Below are positions 33,203 through 42,757 of a DNA stretch of 64,000 bases, one piece after another. Source of the stretch: Parafrigoribacterium mesophilum (GTDB taxonomy: Bacteria; Actinomycetota; Actinomycetes; Actinomycetales; Microbacteriaceae). The notes below the pieces were generated by a model that was given only the letters and a program-made list of their open reading frames with translations, had not been told where the DNA came from and did no database searches. Each line of letters starts with the position of its first letter. The stretch's first letter is position 1. The DNA is taken from assembly GCF_039652555.1 (NCBI RefSeq), contig NZ_JBDJAF010000001.1, positions 1,364,001-1,428,000 on the forward strand, written 5' to 3'. The position numbers and the translations under genes are program-made.

Positions 33203-34438
33203 TTACCGCGCGAGCCTCGGCACCGTCCATGGCCGTACGACGAACCACAGCGCCAAGACCGAGAACACGGCGGTGACCGCCATCACCGCGCCCATCGGAA
33301 CCGCGTCGTGGATGCCGAAGAGTCCGGCGATCGGAGAGGTGAGGCCAGCCAATCCGAAGTTCAGGGCGCCGAGCACCGAGGCCGCCGTGCCGGCCTCGCG
33401 GGGATGATTGACCAGCGCGAGCACTTGCACGAGAGGAAACCCAAACCCGCAGGCGGTGAGGAAGAACCAGAGCGGGATCACGATTCCGAGCAGCCCGAGG
33501 TGGGCCGAATCGAACACGATGATGAGCAGCGCGGAGACCAGCAGCACCGCGGTGGTCACCGCCAGAATCCACTGTGGTCCGACGTACCTGGCCAGGCCGG
33601 CACTGGCTTGCACGCCCAGTACGACACCGATCGAGTTCACCGCGAAGAGCAGCCCGAACTCCTGTGGATTGAGTCCATAGATTTCCTGGAACAGGAACGA
33701 TGAGGAGGAGAGATAGGCGAACAACCCCGAAAAGGTCATCGCCGAGATGACAGCGACCCCGACGAAGGTGCGGTCAGTCAACACCGACCGATATCGTTCT
33801 CGAACAGTGGCATGGCCCGTGTCCACCCGACGAGCCGGTGGCAGCGTTTCAACAATGAAGAGGAAGGTCGAGAGCACCACGACAAAGCCGTAAGCCGCCA
33901 GGAAGTAAAAAATGCCGCGCCAGTCGAGGATGACCAGAAGTTGCGACCCGATCACCGGAGCCAGGATCGGGGCGAGGCCATTCACCAGCGCCAGCCGGGA
34001 CAGCATCCGGACCAGTGGAAGGCCACCGAAAAGGTCACGGACCATCGCCATGGCGACCACGCCGCCCGCTGCTGCGCCGAAACCCTGGAGCACCCGGAAC
34101 ACGCCCAGAGTGACGATGTCTGGGGCGAAGGCGACGCCGAGCGACGCTGCCACGTGGAGCGAGGTAGCCAGAACCAACGGCAGTCGCCGACCGACGCGGT
34201 CACTCCACGGTCCCACCAGGAGCTGGCCGAAACCGAAGCCGACGGCGGTCGCCGTGAGTGTGAGTTGGATGACGGCGGTGGTCGCCGCGAAGTCGTCCTC
34301 AAGGGCGGGGAACGCCGGTAAGTAGAGATCAACGGTAAACGGCCCGAGCGCCGTCAGCGCACCGAGGACGAGGATGTACACCAAGCGCTGTTTGGGGGAC
34401 AGCGAGTCGCCGGGATGGACGACGGTGGTCACAGGCAA
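33203..34438 (-). CDS. MFS drug efflux transporter, Bcr/CflA type
   Basis: A 411-residue, 12-helix major facilitator. GPFTVDLYLPAFPALEDDFAA near the start, GQLLVGPWSDRVGRRLPLV for the loop 2-3 signature and FRVLQGFGAAAGGVVAMAMV are typical of the Bcr/CflA drug:proton antiporters. It is convergent with the LacI gene and divergent from the acetyl esterase. It seems unrelated to the sugar genes around it. Confidence 0.88.
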   Translation of the reverse strand: MPVTTVVHPGDSLSPKQRLVYILVLGALTALGPFTVDLYLPAFPALEDDFAATTAVIQLTLTATAVGFGFGQLLVGPWSDRVGRRLPLVLATSLHVAASLGVAFAPDIVTLGVFRVLQGFGAAAGGVVAMAMVRDLFGGLPLVRMLSRLALVNGLAPILAPVIGSQLLVILDWRGIFYFLAAYGFVVVLSTFLFIVETLPPARRVDTGHATVRERYRSVLTDRTFVGVAVISAMTFSGLFAYLSSSSFLFQEIYGLNPQEFGLLFAVNSIGVVLGVQASAGLARYVGPQWILAVTTAVLLVSALLIIVFDSAHLGLLGIVIPLWFFLTACGFGFPLVQVLALVNHPREAGTAASVLGALNFGLAGLTSPIAGLFGIHDAVPMGAVMAVTAVFSVLALWFVVRPWTVPRLAR

Positions 34439-34569
34439 ACCTCGAACTCGGCGGGCGAGGCAGAGCGCCCGATAACCGCCTCCAGAACAAAGAACGGCAC
34501 GACTGGCCGCTCGACATGCCTGCGGCCTCGTTTACTGTAACCGACGGCAGCAGTCGCTATTCCCGACCG

Positions 34570-34618
34570 ACTGGCGGTTCGGAAGACACTGGGGTATCCG
34601 CCAGTCCGTAGGCTGGCG
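34570..34618. promoter_or_regulatory. cluster of CTGGCG inverted repeats
   Basis: ACTGGCGG (34570-34577) and CCGCCAGT (34598-34605) form a dyad, and a third CTGGCG at 34613-34618 forms a tighter dyad with the second. They lie in the 222-bp divergent region between the efflux gene and the acetyl esterase, about 45-90 bp before the esterase start. They could be operator half-sites. Nothing else stands out in this gap. Confidence 0.35.
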
Positions 34619-34660
34619 TCGGTGACTCAGTGAGCTCGAGTCGGAACGAGGGGAACGCTC

Positions 34661-35629
34661 GTGTATTTCGATCTACCCGAAGCGCAGTTGACCAGATATC
34701 AAAGTGCCCAGGAGGACCCGGAAGACTTCGACGCGTTTTGGGCAGGCACCATCGCCGAGGCTCGCTCGGCGGCTTCGTCCGTCATTCTCGAGCGGGTGAA
34801 AACCCCGCTGACGACTCTGGAAGTTTTCGATGTGACGTTTTCCGGATTCGGCGGGCAACCGGTGAAAGCGTGGTTGCGGATGCCGGCCGGCGCGGATGGC
34901 CCTTTGCCGGCCGTGGTGCAGTTCGTGGGCTATGGTGGCGGCCGTGGCCATGCCCTGCAGAACCTGCTGTGGGCATCCGCCGGCTTCGCCAGCTTCCAGA
35001 TGGACACGCGCGGGCAGGGCTCGTCCTGGTCTGCCGGCGACACGGCGGACCCGGCCGGCTCAGGCCCGCAATACCCAGGATTCATGACCCGCGGCATCCA
35101 AAGCCGTGAGAGCTACTACTACAGAAGGGTTTTCACCGACGCCGTGCGCGCCATTGACACAGTGCGCGAACTGGACCGGGTGGAGGCCTCGAAGGTCACG
35201 GCGTTCGGACAAAGCCAGGGTGGCGGAATCACCCTGGCCGTTTCCGGCCTCGTGCCCGACCTGGCTGCGGTGGCACCCTGCGTGCCATTTCTTTGCGATT
35301 TTCCGAGGGCAACCACGCTCACGGACAACTTCCCGTACAAAGAAATCGGCAACTACCTGGCCGTGCACCGGGACCGGTCGCGCGACACTCATGCCGTGCT
35401 CGCCTATTTCGATGGTGTGAACTTCGCTCGGCGCGCGAATGCACCCGCCTTGTTCTCGACCAGTCTGATGGATGCTGTATGCCCGCCTTCGACGGTCTTC
35501 GGAGCCTTCAACGCCTACGCGGGGTCGAAATCCATCACCGTGTGGGAGTACAACGGTCACGAGGGTGGGCAAATTCTTGATGAAGAGCGTGCCATCGCCT
35601 TCTTCCAGCAATCGCTGCCGCGCCGGTAA
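34661..35629 (+). CDS. acetyl xylan esterase / cephalosporin-C deacetylase, CE7
   Basis: A 322-residue cytoplasmic esterase that removes acetyl groups from xylo-oligosaccharides. The alpha/beta hydrolase triad is Ser185 in FGQSQGGG, Asp271 in SLMDAVCPPST and His300 in EYNGHEGG; RGQGSSW at 117-123 is the CE7 oxyanion-region motif. No signal peptide, so it acts on imported sugars. The GTG at 34661 is preceded by CGAGGGG. It stands alone between the efflux gene and the convergent ROK gene but fits the xylo-oligosaccharide module nearby. Confidence 0.93.
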   Translation: MYFDLPEAQLTRYQSAQEDPEDFDAFWAGTIAEARSAASSVILERVKTPLTTLEVFDVTFSGFGGQPVKAWLRMPAGADGPLPAVVQFVGYGGGRGHALQNLLWASAGFASFQMDTRGQGSSWSAGDTADPAGSGPQYPGFMTRGIQSRESYYYRRVFTDAVRAIDTVRELDRVEASKVTAFGQSQGGGITLAVSGLVPDLAAVAPCVPFLCDFPRATTLTDNFPYKEIGNYLAVHRDRSRDTHAVLAYFDGVNFARRANAPALFSTSLMDAVCPPSTVFGAFNAYAGSKSITVWEYNGHEGGQILDEERAIAFFQQSLPRR

Positions 35630-35644
35630 CGACGAAACGTTCGA

Positions 35645-36844
35645 TCAGCGGGAAGTCCCGAACGCCGCCGGATCGGCCAAGAGGCGGGCGAACGCCAGTT
35701 CAGCCGCGCCGATCATGAGGATGTCCGAACCCAGTTGCGCGCGCGCGATCCGCAGGCACGCGTACGACGCCGACAACGCGTGTCCTGCGACCTGAGCCTG
35801 CAGGTAGTCACCGTCGACCGCGAAGAGTGCGCCGAGGAACCCGCCCAGCACGATCAGTTCAGGATTCAGAACGTTGACCGCGTTACGCAGAGCGATACCG
35901 AGAAAGCCCAACTGCCGCCGCACCTCGGCACGCACCAGCGGAGCGGTGGAGGCCACAAGAGCACTCTCCAACTCATCCGGGTCGGCTCCGCTCAATCCGA
36001 GAACCCGCAGCAGGTCGTCGCGGTTCACTTCCAGCTCCAGACTGCCCTGCGCGCCAGCGGCATCCCGGTCAGCTCGGTGGGTCACGAGCGTGTGGCCGAA
36101 CTCGCCGGCATAGCCTTCGACGCCGCGCAATGGGGTGCCATCGGTGATGATGCCACCACCGATGCCGCTGGCGCCGCCGTTCAGGTAGATGAGGTCATCG
36201 ACGCCCCGGCCGGCGCCGAACAAGCGTTCGGCGTTCGCGCCCAGTCGTGCGTCGTTGCCGGCGACGACGGGAAATCCGGTGTCGGCCTCCAGCATTCCTG
36301 CGACCGGTTCGTCGGTCCAGTCCAGGTGCGGCGCCAGACGGACCAAGCCGTCTCGCCCACGCACCAGCCCGGGAAGCGCCATGCCGATTCCGACCACTCG
36401 GTGCGAACCGTCGAGTTCTGCCTCGATACCCCGGATGATCTCGGCGGCGACGCGAACGGCCTCGGTCGCCGACGGCGAGTGCTCCAGCGCGTGGCGGACG
36501 CGTCTCACCATCGTGCCGCCCAGACCGACCACCCCGACCGTGATCGCATCGATTTCGGGGTTAACGGCGATGGCGACGGTGCGCGGATCGGGCCGCACCA
36601 CGGGGCTGGGCCGACCTACCGCCTTGTTGGGGCCTGGCTCTGACTCCACCACGAGTCCGGCATCCATCAGCTCGGCGACAAGAGCGGCGATGGTGGAGCG
36701 GTTGAGCCCGGTGGCTTTCGTCAGCCTCGACCGCGAAAGCTCACGGGAGTGGTGCACCAGGGTCAATACCGCGGAGAGATTATGGCGACGCAGGGAGTCA
36801 CTGCTGTTCCCTCGATTGGCCGAAGCGGCGCCGACCAGTGTCAT
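35645..36844 (-). CDS. ROK-family transcriptional regulator (XylR/NagC type)
   Basis: A 399-residue protein with an N-terminal winged helix (LSRSRLTKATGLNRSTIAAL) and a sugar-kinase-like domain (IGMALPGLVRG, GNDARLGANAE, LNGGASGIGGGI). The zinc motif CXCGXXGCXE that marks most ROK proteins is missing: the matching stretch is RADRDAAGAQGSLE with no cysteine. It is the last gene after the GH3 gene on the same strand, 45 bp apart, so it is probably co-transcribed. Xylose or a xyloside as effector is inferred from context. Confidence 0.88.
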   Translation of the reverse strand: MTLVGAASANRGNSSDSLRRHNLSAVLTLVHHSRELSRSRLTKATGLNRSTIAALVAELMDAGLVVESEPGPNKAVGRPSPVVRPDPRTVAIAVNPEIDAITVGVVGLGGTMVRRVRHALEHSPSATEAVRVAAEIIRGIEAELDGSHRVVGIGMALPGLVRGRDGLVRLAPHLDWTDEPVAGMLEADTGFPVVAGNDARLGANAERLFGAGRGVDDLIYLNGGASGIGGGIITDGTPLRGVEGYAGEFGHTLVTHRADRDAAGAQGSLELEVNRDDLLRVLGLSGADPDELESALVASTAPLVRAEVRRQLGFLGIALRNAVNVLNPELIVLGGFLGALFAVDGDYLQAQVAGHALSASYACLRIARAQLGSDILMIGAAELAFARLLADPAAFGTSR

Positions 36845-36889
36845 GGCGCTAACTTACCCTGGAACGACTGCGGTTCCGGCGACCCGTCG

Positions 36890-39334
36890 TCAGACCACCA
36901 TCGCCGTTGATGACACTGCGGCCTCATGGTGCACGCTCGCCATGCGAGGATCCGACGTGGTGACCTCGTACACGTCGCCGGTGATCGCGACGACCGCCCG
37001 GGAACTCGATACCCCGGGGAGCGGCCTCACCTCGACATGGTTCTCGCTGACGATCGGACCACTGCTGGATGCCCCGGTGCGCGCGTCAGCCGACACCTCA
37101 GCGTGCGATGCCACCCACACCTGTACGTCACCTGGCTCCACGATCTTGACCATCCGACGGTCGGTGAACGCGAATCGGGTCGTCGGTACCGAGAACGTGA
37201 GGCGAGCCGAATCGCCGGCGTCGAGTTCGACGCGTGCGTAAGCCAGCAGCTGCGCCACCGGGCGCGTCACCGAAGCACGCACATCGTGGCCGTAAAGCTG
37301 CACGGTGTCCGTTCCGCGCACCGCACCGGTGTTCGTCACCGTCACCGCCGTTGTGAAGGAGTCGCCGGCGGTACAGGCGGGGTCAACGGCGAACTCGGAG
37401 TACTCGAAGCTGCTGTATGACAGCCCGAACCCGAAGGGGCGCAACGGCGTCGAGTCGGTCTCGGTCACATCGGATGGTCCACCCAGAATCGGATGCAGGT
37501 ACGAGTACGGCTGCGCACCGACCGACCGCGGCAGTGACACCGGCAATCGCCCAGAAGGGTTGATGCGGCCGGTAATGATGTCCGCAAGAGCGAGGCCACC
37601 GCCCTCGCCGGGAAAGAATGCTTGGAGCACCGCGGCCGGCAGCGGCGCAACGCCGTCGAGTGCCCAGCTGATCGCGTATGGCCTCCCGGTCAGCAGCACC
37701 ATGATGACGGGAGTCCCGGTTGCGACCACCGCCTCAACAAGTCGACGTTGCACGCCAGGCAGGGTCAGTGTCTCGGAGTCGTTGCCCTCGCCGACGGTGC
37801 CCCTGCCGAAGAGTCCGGCCTGGTCACCCACGACGACAATGGCCAGTTCGGCTGCGGATACGGCGTCAACCGCGCGCTCGAAGCCGGAAACATCCTCGCC
37901 CTCGACGGAGCATCCTTCGGCATAGACGAACTCGGGCACGGTGAGGCCCGCCGCCTCGAACGCGCGGGGGAGCGACTCGAGAACCGTGGGAATCTGGAAT
38001 CCGAGCGGCAGTTCCGGATAGCTTGCGAGCACATGATTCGCAAAGGAGTAACACCCTTGGAGCGCCTGCGCTCGATGCGCGTTGGGACCGATGACAGCAA
38101 CCCGGGAGAGCGTAGTCGAGCGGCGATTGAGCGGAAGCACGCCGTCGTTGGAGAGCAGAACCACCGACTCCTCGGCGAGCCGCCGCGCCAGCTGGCGGTG
38201 ACGAGGAGAGTCGAGGTCGACGTTGGTCGGTGGATCGGACTCGAAGGCATCCTCGTCAAGAAGCCCCAGCTCCTCCTTCTGCGCAAGCGCACGCAGCACG
38301 GCACGGTCCACGTAGGCCTCATCGAAAGCGCCGGCGCGAATGCGATCTGCTAGCGGCCGCAGGTACGCGTCACCGGTCGGCAGTTCGATGTCGATGCCTG
38401 CTTCGAGCGCCAGCGCGGCGGCCTCACCTCGGTCTGAGGCGACGGCGTGCATGACCTCGAGGAAGGCCACCGCGAAGTAGTCGGCAACCACGACGCCGTC
38501 AAAACCCCAGGTATCGCGCAAAAGATTCGTGAGATATTGCCCATTGGCGGCCATCGGCACGCCGTCGATGTCCGTATAGGAATTCATCACGGATTTGGCC
38601 CCTCCGTCGAGGACGGCCATCTCGAACGGCGGCAGGAAGACATCCGCTATCTCGCGCGGTCCGACGTGCACTGGCGCATGATTGCGCCCCGCGCGCGACG
38701 CCGAGTACCCAAAGAAGTGCTTGAGCGTCGCGTGCACACCGGCGCTCTGCAGGCCGCGCACGTAGGCCGTCCCGACCGTGCCAACGAGATAGGGGTCTTC
38801 CCCGATGCATTCGTCGACCCGGCCCCACCGGGGGTCCCGGATAACGTCGAGCACCGGGGCCAGACCCTGGTGGATACCCAGCTCCTTCATCGAGTCGCCG
38901 ATGGCGACGGCCATCTGCTGAACCAGTGCGGGGTCGAACGATGCGCCCCAGGCCAGCGGGGTGGGGAACGTCGCCGCCTTCCAGGCGGCCAGGCCGGTGA
39001 GGCACTCCTCGTGCACCAGCGCTGGGATGCCGAGCCTGGTCTCGCGCTTGAGCCGCCGCTGCTCGCTCCACAGCCATGCCGCGCGCTCTGCCGGCTCGAC
39101 AGGACGGGTGCCGTACACGCGGGTGTAATGGCCGATGCCGTGGCGAGTCACCTCGCGCAGGTCTTCTGACGCTTTCTGTCCGGCAGCCATCTCGCCTTGC
39201 ATCGGCGCAACGAGCCCGTTCTGATCGAGCCAGTAACCCACGATTTGGGCGAGCTTCTCCTCGAGGGTCATCCGAGCGTGCAGCGCACGCACACGCTGCG
39301 AAACTTTGGGGCTGGCCGCCACGACATCCGTCAC
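36890..39334 (-). CDS. GH3 beta-xylosidase/beta-glucosidase
   Basis: An 814-residue cytoplasmic retaining glycosidase. The N-terminal barrel has LKHFFGYS at 204-211 and the nucleophile Asp285 in GFDGVVVADYF; the second alpha/beta domain has RVAVIGPNAHRAQALQGCYS, and a fibronectin III-like domain (TAVTVTNTGAVRGTDTVQLY) closes the protein. No signal peptide. It follows two permeases and a binding protein in one operon. The layout resembles xylobiose uptake operons such as bxlEFGA in Streptomyces, so beta-xylosidase is favoured, but sequence alone does not exclude beta-glucosidase. Confidence 0.9.
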   Translation of the reverse strand: MTDVVAASPKVSQRVRALHARMTLEEKLAQIVGYWLDQNGLVAPMQGEMAAGQKASEDLREVTRHGIGHYTRVYGTRPVEPAERAAWLWSEQRRLKRETRLGIPALVHEECLTGLAAWKAATFPTPLAWGASFDPALVQQMAVAIGDSMKELGIHQGLAPVLDVIRDPRWGRVDECIGEDPYLVGTVGTAYVRGLQSAGVHATLKHFFGYSASRAGRNHAPVHVGPREIADVFLPPFEMAVLDGGAKSVMNSYTDIDGVPMAANGQYLTNLLRDTWGFDGVVVADYFAVAFLEVMHAVASDRGEAAALALEAGIDIELPTGDAYLRPLADRIRAGAFDEAYVDRAVLRALAQKEELGLLDEDAFESDPPTNVDLDSPRHRQLARRLAEESVVLLSNDGVLPLNRRSTTLSRVAVIGPNAHRAQALQGCYSFANHVLASYPELPLGFQIPTVLESLPRAFEAAGLTVPEFVYAEGCSVEGEDVSGFERAVDAVSAAELAIVVVGDQAGLFGRGTVGEGNDSETLTLPGVQRRLVEAVVATGTPVIMVLLTGRPYAISWALDGVAPLPAAVLQAFFPGEGGGLALADIITGRINPSGRLPVSLPRSVGAQPYSYLHPILGGPSDVTETDSTPLRPFGFGLSYSSFEYSEFAVDPACTAGDSFTTAVTVTNTGAVRGTDTVQLYGHDVRASVTRPVAQLLAYARVELDAGDSARLTFSVPTTRFAFTDRRMVKIVEPGDVQVWVASHAEVSADARTGASSSGPIVSENHVEVRPLPGVSSSRAVVAITGDVYEVTTSDPRMASVHHEAAVSSTAMVV

Positions 39335-39387
39335 AGGATCATCACTTTCGTTGAGTATGGAAACAAGACGTCGGGGGCCGGGCGCAC

Positions 39388-40257
39388 CTAGCCCTTGACC
39401 GCACCGGTCAATCCCCCCACGATCCGGCGTTCGAATATCGTGAAGAAGACCAACGCAGGGATCATGGACAACGAGGTGAACGCCAGCACCTTGGCGGTAT
39501 TCACCGAGTACTGGGAGGCGAACGCCTGCACCCCGAGCGGCAAGGTGAACGTCGACTGGTCGTTCAGCAGGAACAGCGGCAGCAGGTAGGCGTTCCAGCT
39601 TCCGACGAAGGCCAGAATGCCGGTCGTGACCACTCCGGGCACCGATAACGGGATGACCATGCGGAAGAAGAATCCGAGTTTGCTCGCCCCGTCGATCGAC
39701 GCCGCTTCCTCGATCTCATCAGGGATCGCCTTGAGGAATGGCACCAGGATGATCACCGTGACCGGAAGTCCGAACCCGATCTGCGGCAGGATCACCCCAG
39801 CGAGATTGTTCGTCAGGCCCAGGTTCTTAATCAGAATGTAGAGCGGAGTGATCGCGACGGTGATCGGGAACATCAGACCGGCGGCGAACAGCGAATACAT
39901 TGCTCCCCGGCCCACGAAGTGGTACCGGGCCAGGACGAAGCTCACCATCACGCCGAGCACGACGACTCCCACCGTGGTGGCGAATCCGACAATCGCCGAG
40001 TTGCCGATCTCCAGCCAGAAGGTGGAACTGCTCAGCACGTCGATGTAGTTGTCGAACCGCCACGGGTTCGGCAGGCCGGCGGGCGACGAAGTGATCTGTG
40101 AGTTGCTGCGAAAGCCGCCAAGCACGATGTAGAACACCGGCACGAGGCACACCGCGATAAAGAGCAAAGCGATGAAATAGGTAACCGGATTGCCCCACTT
40201 CTGCCGGCTGGGCCTGCCGACCGGGCGCGATGTTCGGTCAAGAGTGGTAGCGGACAT
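39388..40257 (-). CDS. carbohydrate ABC transporter permease, MalG type
   Basis: A 289-residue, six-helix permease. The EAA loop is EIEEAASIDGASKLGFFFRM. Its start shares one base with the stop of the preceding permease (TAATG), indicating coupling. It is followed after 53 bp by the GH3 gene. No ATPase is encoded in the operon. Confidence 0.92.
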   Translation of the reverse strand: MSATTLDRTSRPVGRPSRQKWGNPVTYFIALLFIAVCLVPVFYIVLGGFRSNSQITSSPAGLPNPWRFDNYIDVLSSSTFWLEIGNSAIVGFATTVGVVVLGVMVSFVLARYHFVGRGAMYSLFAAGLMFPITVAITPLYILIKNLGLTNNLAGVILPQIGFGLPVTVIILVPFLKAIPDEIEEAASIDGASKLGFFFRMVIPLSVPGVVTTGILAFVGSWNAYLLPLFLLNDQSTFTLPLGVQAFASQYSVNTAKVLAFTSLSMIPALVFFTIFERRIVGGLTGAVKG

Positions 40258-41282
40258 TACTGAGACCTCCCGGTGACCGCGCCGGCCATGTCGCGTCGCA
40301 ACACGAAGCGCTGGTAGATCAGTGCGATGGCGAGCGAGATAACGAACATGACCACCGCGACGGCACTGCCGTAGCCGAAGTTGCCCGAGGTGCGCCCACT
40401 GGCGACCATGTAGGTCGCCATGGTGGAGGTGCCCGCCGTTGAGGCGATGTACTGGCCCCAGATGATGTAGACAAGATCGAAAAGCTGCAGGGAACCGATG
40501 ATCGACAGGAACGCCCAGATCCGAATCGTCGGGGAGAGCAATGGCAGCGTGATGTCACGCTGAATCTGCCAGTAGCTGGCCCCGTCGATCGAGGCCGCCT
40601 CGAACAGTTCCTCCGGGATGCTCTGCAACCCGGCGAGGAAGAGGATGACGGCGAAGCCGATGTACTTCCACGAGATGATGAGCATCAGCGACCAGATCGC
40701 GATCTTCGGATCAGACAGCCAGTCCGCCTTGAAAGCACCCAGCCCGACCGTCTGCAGGAAGTCATTGACCGCGCCCGCCGTCTGCAGCATGAGGCTCCAG
40801 CCGACACCGACGATGACCTCGGAGATGACATACGGCACGAAGATGAGCACGCGGATGATCGAACGCCCTCGGATCTTCTGGTTCAGCAAGAGCGCAAGTA
40901 CAACGGCGAACGGGCCCTGGATTACGAGCGACAGCACAACAATGAAGCCGTTGTGTATCAACACCTCGTGGAAGGCCGTGTCGGCGAAGATGATGAAGTA
41001 GTTGTTCAGACCGACGAAATCGGTCGGCGCTCCGAATCCCTTCCAGCGAAAGAAGCCGTAATACGCGGCCAGAACCACCGGAAAAATAACGAACGCGACG
41101 AAGACGATGATCGCCGGGCCCGAGAGGATGGTGATTTCGAGGCGCTTGCGCCAGACTGTCGCATTTCGCCCCGGCCGCCCGGCGGCTGGGGACGACGCGC
41201 GTTGCGCCTCATCCCCAGCCGGTCGGGTGCCCTGAGGCGGATGCTGACCAGTCAACGATTCCGCGCTGAGGGAACTGCTCAT
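40257..41282 (-). CDS. carbohydrate ABC transporter permease, MalF type
   Basis: A 341-residue permease with a long charged N-terminal tail (about 45 residues) before the first helix and six helices in all; the EAA loop is ELFEAASIDGASYWQIQRDI. It begins 9 bp after the stop of the binding-protein gene. Together with the next permease it forms the translocation channel of the GH3-linked importer. Confidence 0.92.
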   Translation of the reverse strand: MSSSLSAESLTGQHPPQGTRPAGDEAQRASSPAAGRPGRNATVWRKRLEITILSGPAIIVFVAFVIFPVVLAAYYGFFRWKGFGAPTDFVGLNNYFIIFADTAFHEVLIHNGFIVVLSLVIQGPFAVVLALLLNQKIRGRSIIRVLIFVPYVISEVIVGVGWSLMLQTAGAVNDFLQTVGLGAFKADWLSDPKIAIWSLMLIISWKYIGFAVILFLAGLQSIPEELFEAASIDGASYWQIQRDITLPLLSPTIRIWAFLSIIGSLQLFDLVYIIWGQYIASTAGTSTMATYMVASGRTSGNFGYGSAVAVVMFVISLAIALIYQRFVLRRDMAGAVTGRSQ

Positions 41283-41291
41283 GATGGCGAA

Positions 41292-42599
41292 CTATCCCTT
41301 GGCTGCAGCCTCATTGACCGCCTTGATGATGTCGCCGGGTGTGCCCTTGCCGGCGAGCACATCGACGACGGCGGTGTTGAGCGCATTGCCAACGTTCTGA
41401 CCGTACAGAGTGTCGAGGTACTGTGACACGAACGGCGCCTTGTTGTAGGCCTCGAGCACTGACTTGAGGTAGGGCTCGGTGATCACGCTCTGCGCGTCCT
41501 TGTTGGCCGGGATCGCGTTGAACGCCTTGTAGTAGCCCTCTTGCACGTCCTTCGTCGTCATGTAGTTCAAGAACTCGGTGCACTCTTTCTTCGGAGCCTT
41601 GGCCGAGCAGGAGTACCCGTCGATTCCGCCCATGATGGCGCCGTCAGCGCCGTCGCCACCCGAGATGTTCGGGAACGGGAACCAGCCGAGGTCTGGCAAC
41701 GGCTTCTCGTCGGGCGTCAGCGATGCGATGACTCCGGGATCCCACGCGCCCATGAGTTCCATGGCGGCCTTGTGGTTCGCCAAGAGTCCCGCGGAACTGC
41801 CCGCACCCTGCTGAGCCGAGGTGGTGAGGAAGCCGTCGTTGAACGGGTTGGTGTTCTTGAAGGTGTCGAGCAGCGCACCCGCCTTCGTCCAGCACGAGTC
41901 CTCGAACTTGAGCGTCTCGGCAGCCTTCGCGAGCGTGTCCTCGCTGCACTGGCGAAGCGCGAAGTTGTAGTACCAGTGGGCGGCCGGCCAGGCGTCCTTC
42001 GCTCCGACCGCGATGGGTGCGACACCCGAGGCCTTGAGCTTGGTCACGGCGGAGTCAAGCTCGTCCATCGTGGAGGGCGGGGTGTCAATTCCTGCGGCCT
42101 TGAAGAGGTCCTGACTGTAGTAGATGCCCTCTGGCAGTACGCTGACGGGCATGGCGTAGATCTTGCCCTTGTAGGTCTCGCCTTTGAAAGCGCCATCGCT
42201 GACCGCCGACTTCGTTTCCGAATCGATGGAGTCGGTAAGATCCATCAGCTGGCCGGCATCGGCCATGGCCGCCATTTTGCCACCGCCGCGCTGCAAGAAG
42301 ACGTCCGGTGCGTCACCCGCGTTCAGCGAGGTCTGCAGCTTGCCGTCGAGGTCTTCGTTCTGGATGGTCTGCACCTTGATCGTGACGTTCTTGTGCAGGG
42401 CTTCGAAGTCGGCTGCCGTCTTCTCCCAGAAGGCTTTGCCAGGACCCGTCGTGGCATTGTTCCAGAACGTCATGGTGACTTTGTCTGTGCTGTTGCCCCC
42501 GGCGTTGTCGCCGCCTCCGCCGCTGGAACAACCGGTGGCCAGCAGGGCCGTGCTCGCGGCGAGCAGCAGGATACCCGCGGTTCGAACGTTCCTCATCAT
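41292..42599 (-). CDS. ABC transporter sugar-binding lipoprotein (GH3 module)
   Basis: A 435-residue family 1 solute-binding protein. Signal peptide AGILLLAASTALLATGC with lipobox Cys24, followed by a glycine/serine linker and MTFWNNATTGPGKAFWEKTA. ATG at 42599 has AAGGAG 7 nt upstream. It is the first gene of the operon with two permeases, GH3 and ROK. Unlike the other three importer operons in this window, the first permease begins only 9 bp after its stop and no hairpin separates them. Xylobiose or another short beta-glycoside is the inferred ligand. Confidence 0.92.
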   Translation of the reverse strand: MMRNVRTAGILLLAASTALLATGCSSGGGGDNAGGNSTDKVTMTFWNNATTGPGKAFWEKTAADFEALHKNVTIKVQTIQNEDLDGKLQTSLNAGDAPDVFLQRGGGKMAAMADAGQLMDLTDSIDSETKSAVSDGAFKGETYKGKIYAMPVSVLPEGIYYSQDLFKAAGIDTPPSTMDELDSAVTKLKASGVAPIAVGAKDAWPAAHWYYNFALRQCSEDTLAKAAETLKFEDSCWTKAGALLDTFKNTNPFNDGFLTTSAQQGAGSSAGLLANHKAAMELMGAWDPGVIASLTPDEKPLPDLGWFPFPNISGGDGADGAIMGGIDGYSCSAKAPKKECTEFLNYMTTKDVQEGYYKAFNAIPANKDAQSVITEPYLKSVLEAYNKAPFVSQYLDTLYGQNVGNALNTAVVDVLAGKGTPGDIIKAVNEAAAKG

Positions 42600-42679
42600 T
42601 ATCGAACTCCTTCGTTGTGACTGATGACATGCGGCCTCGGTATGCCGTGCAGTCAAGATTGACAGCGGATCCGCCATTT

Positions 42680-42702
42680 TGTCAATCGATATCGATAACG
42701 AT
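42680..42702. promoter_or_regulatory. LacI-type operator abutting a -35 element
   Basis: ATCGATATCGAT (42685-42696) is a perfect palindrome and overlaps ATCGATAACGAT (42691-42702), a near-palindrome of the same type. On the minus strand TTGACA (42685-42680) directly follows, a perfect -35 element for the binding-protein gene; the -10 element is not clear. The site lies in the divergent region between the operon and its LacI gene. Confidence 0.7.
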
Positions 42703-42757
42703 TTCTATACCGGTGATTGCGCCTCGAAACGAGCGTTCGGCGCTGTACTGTGAAGCC

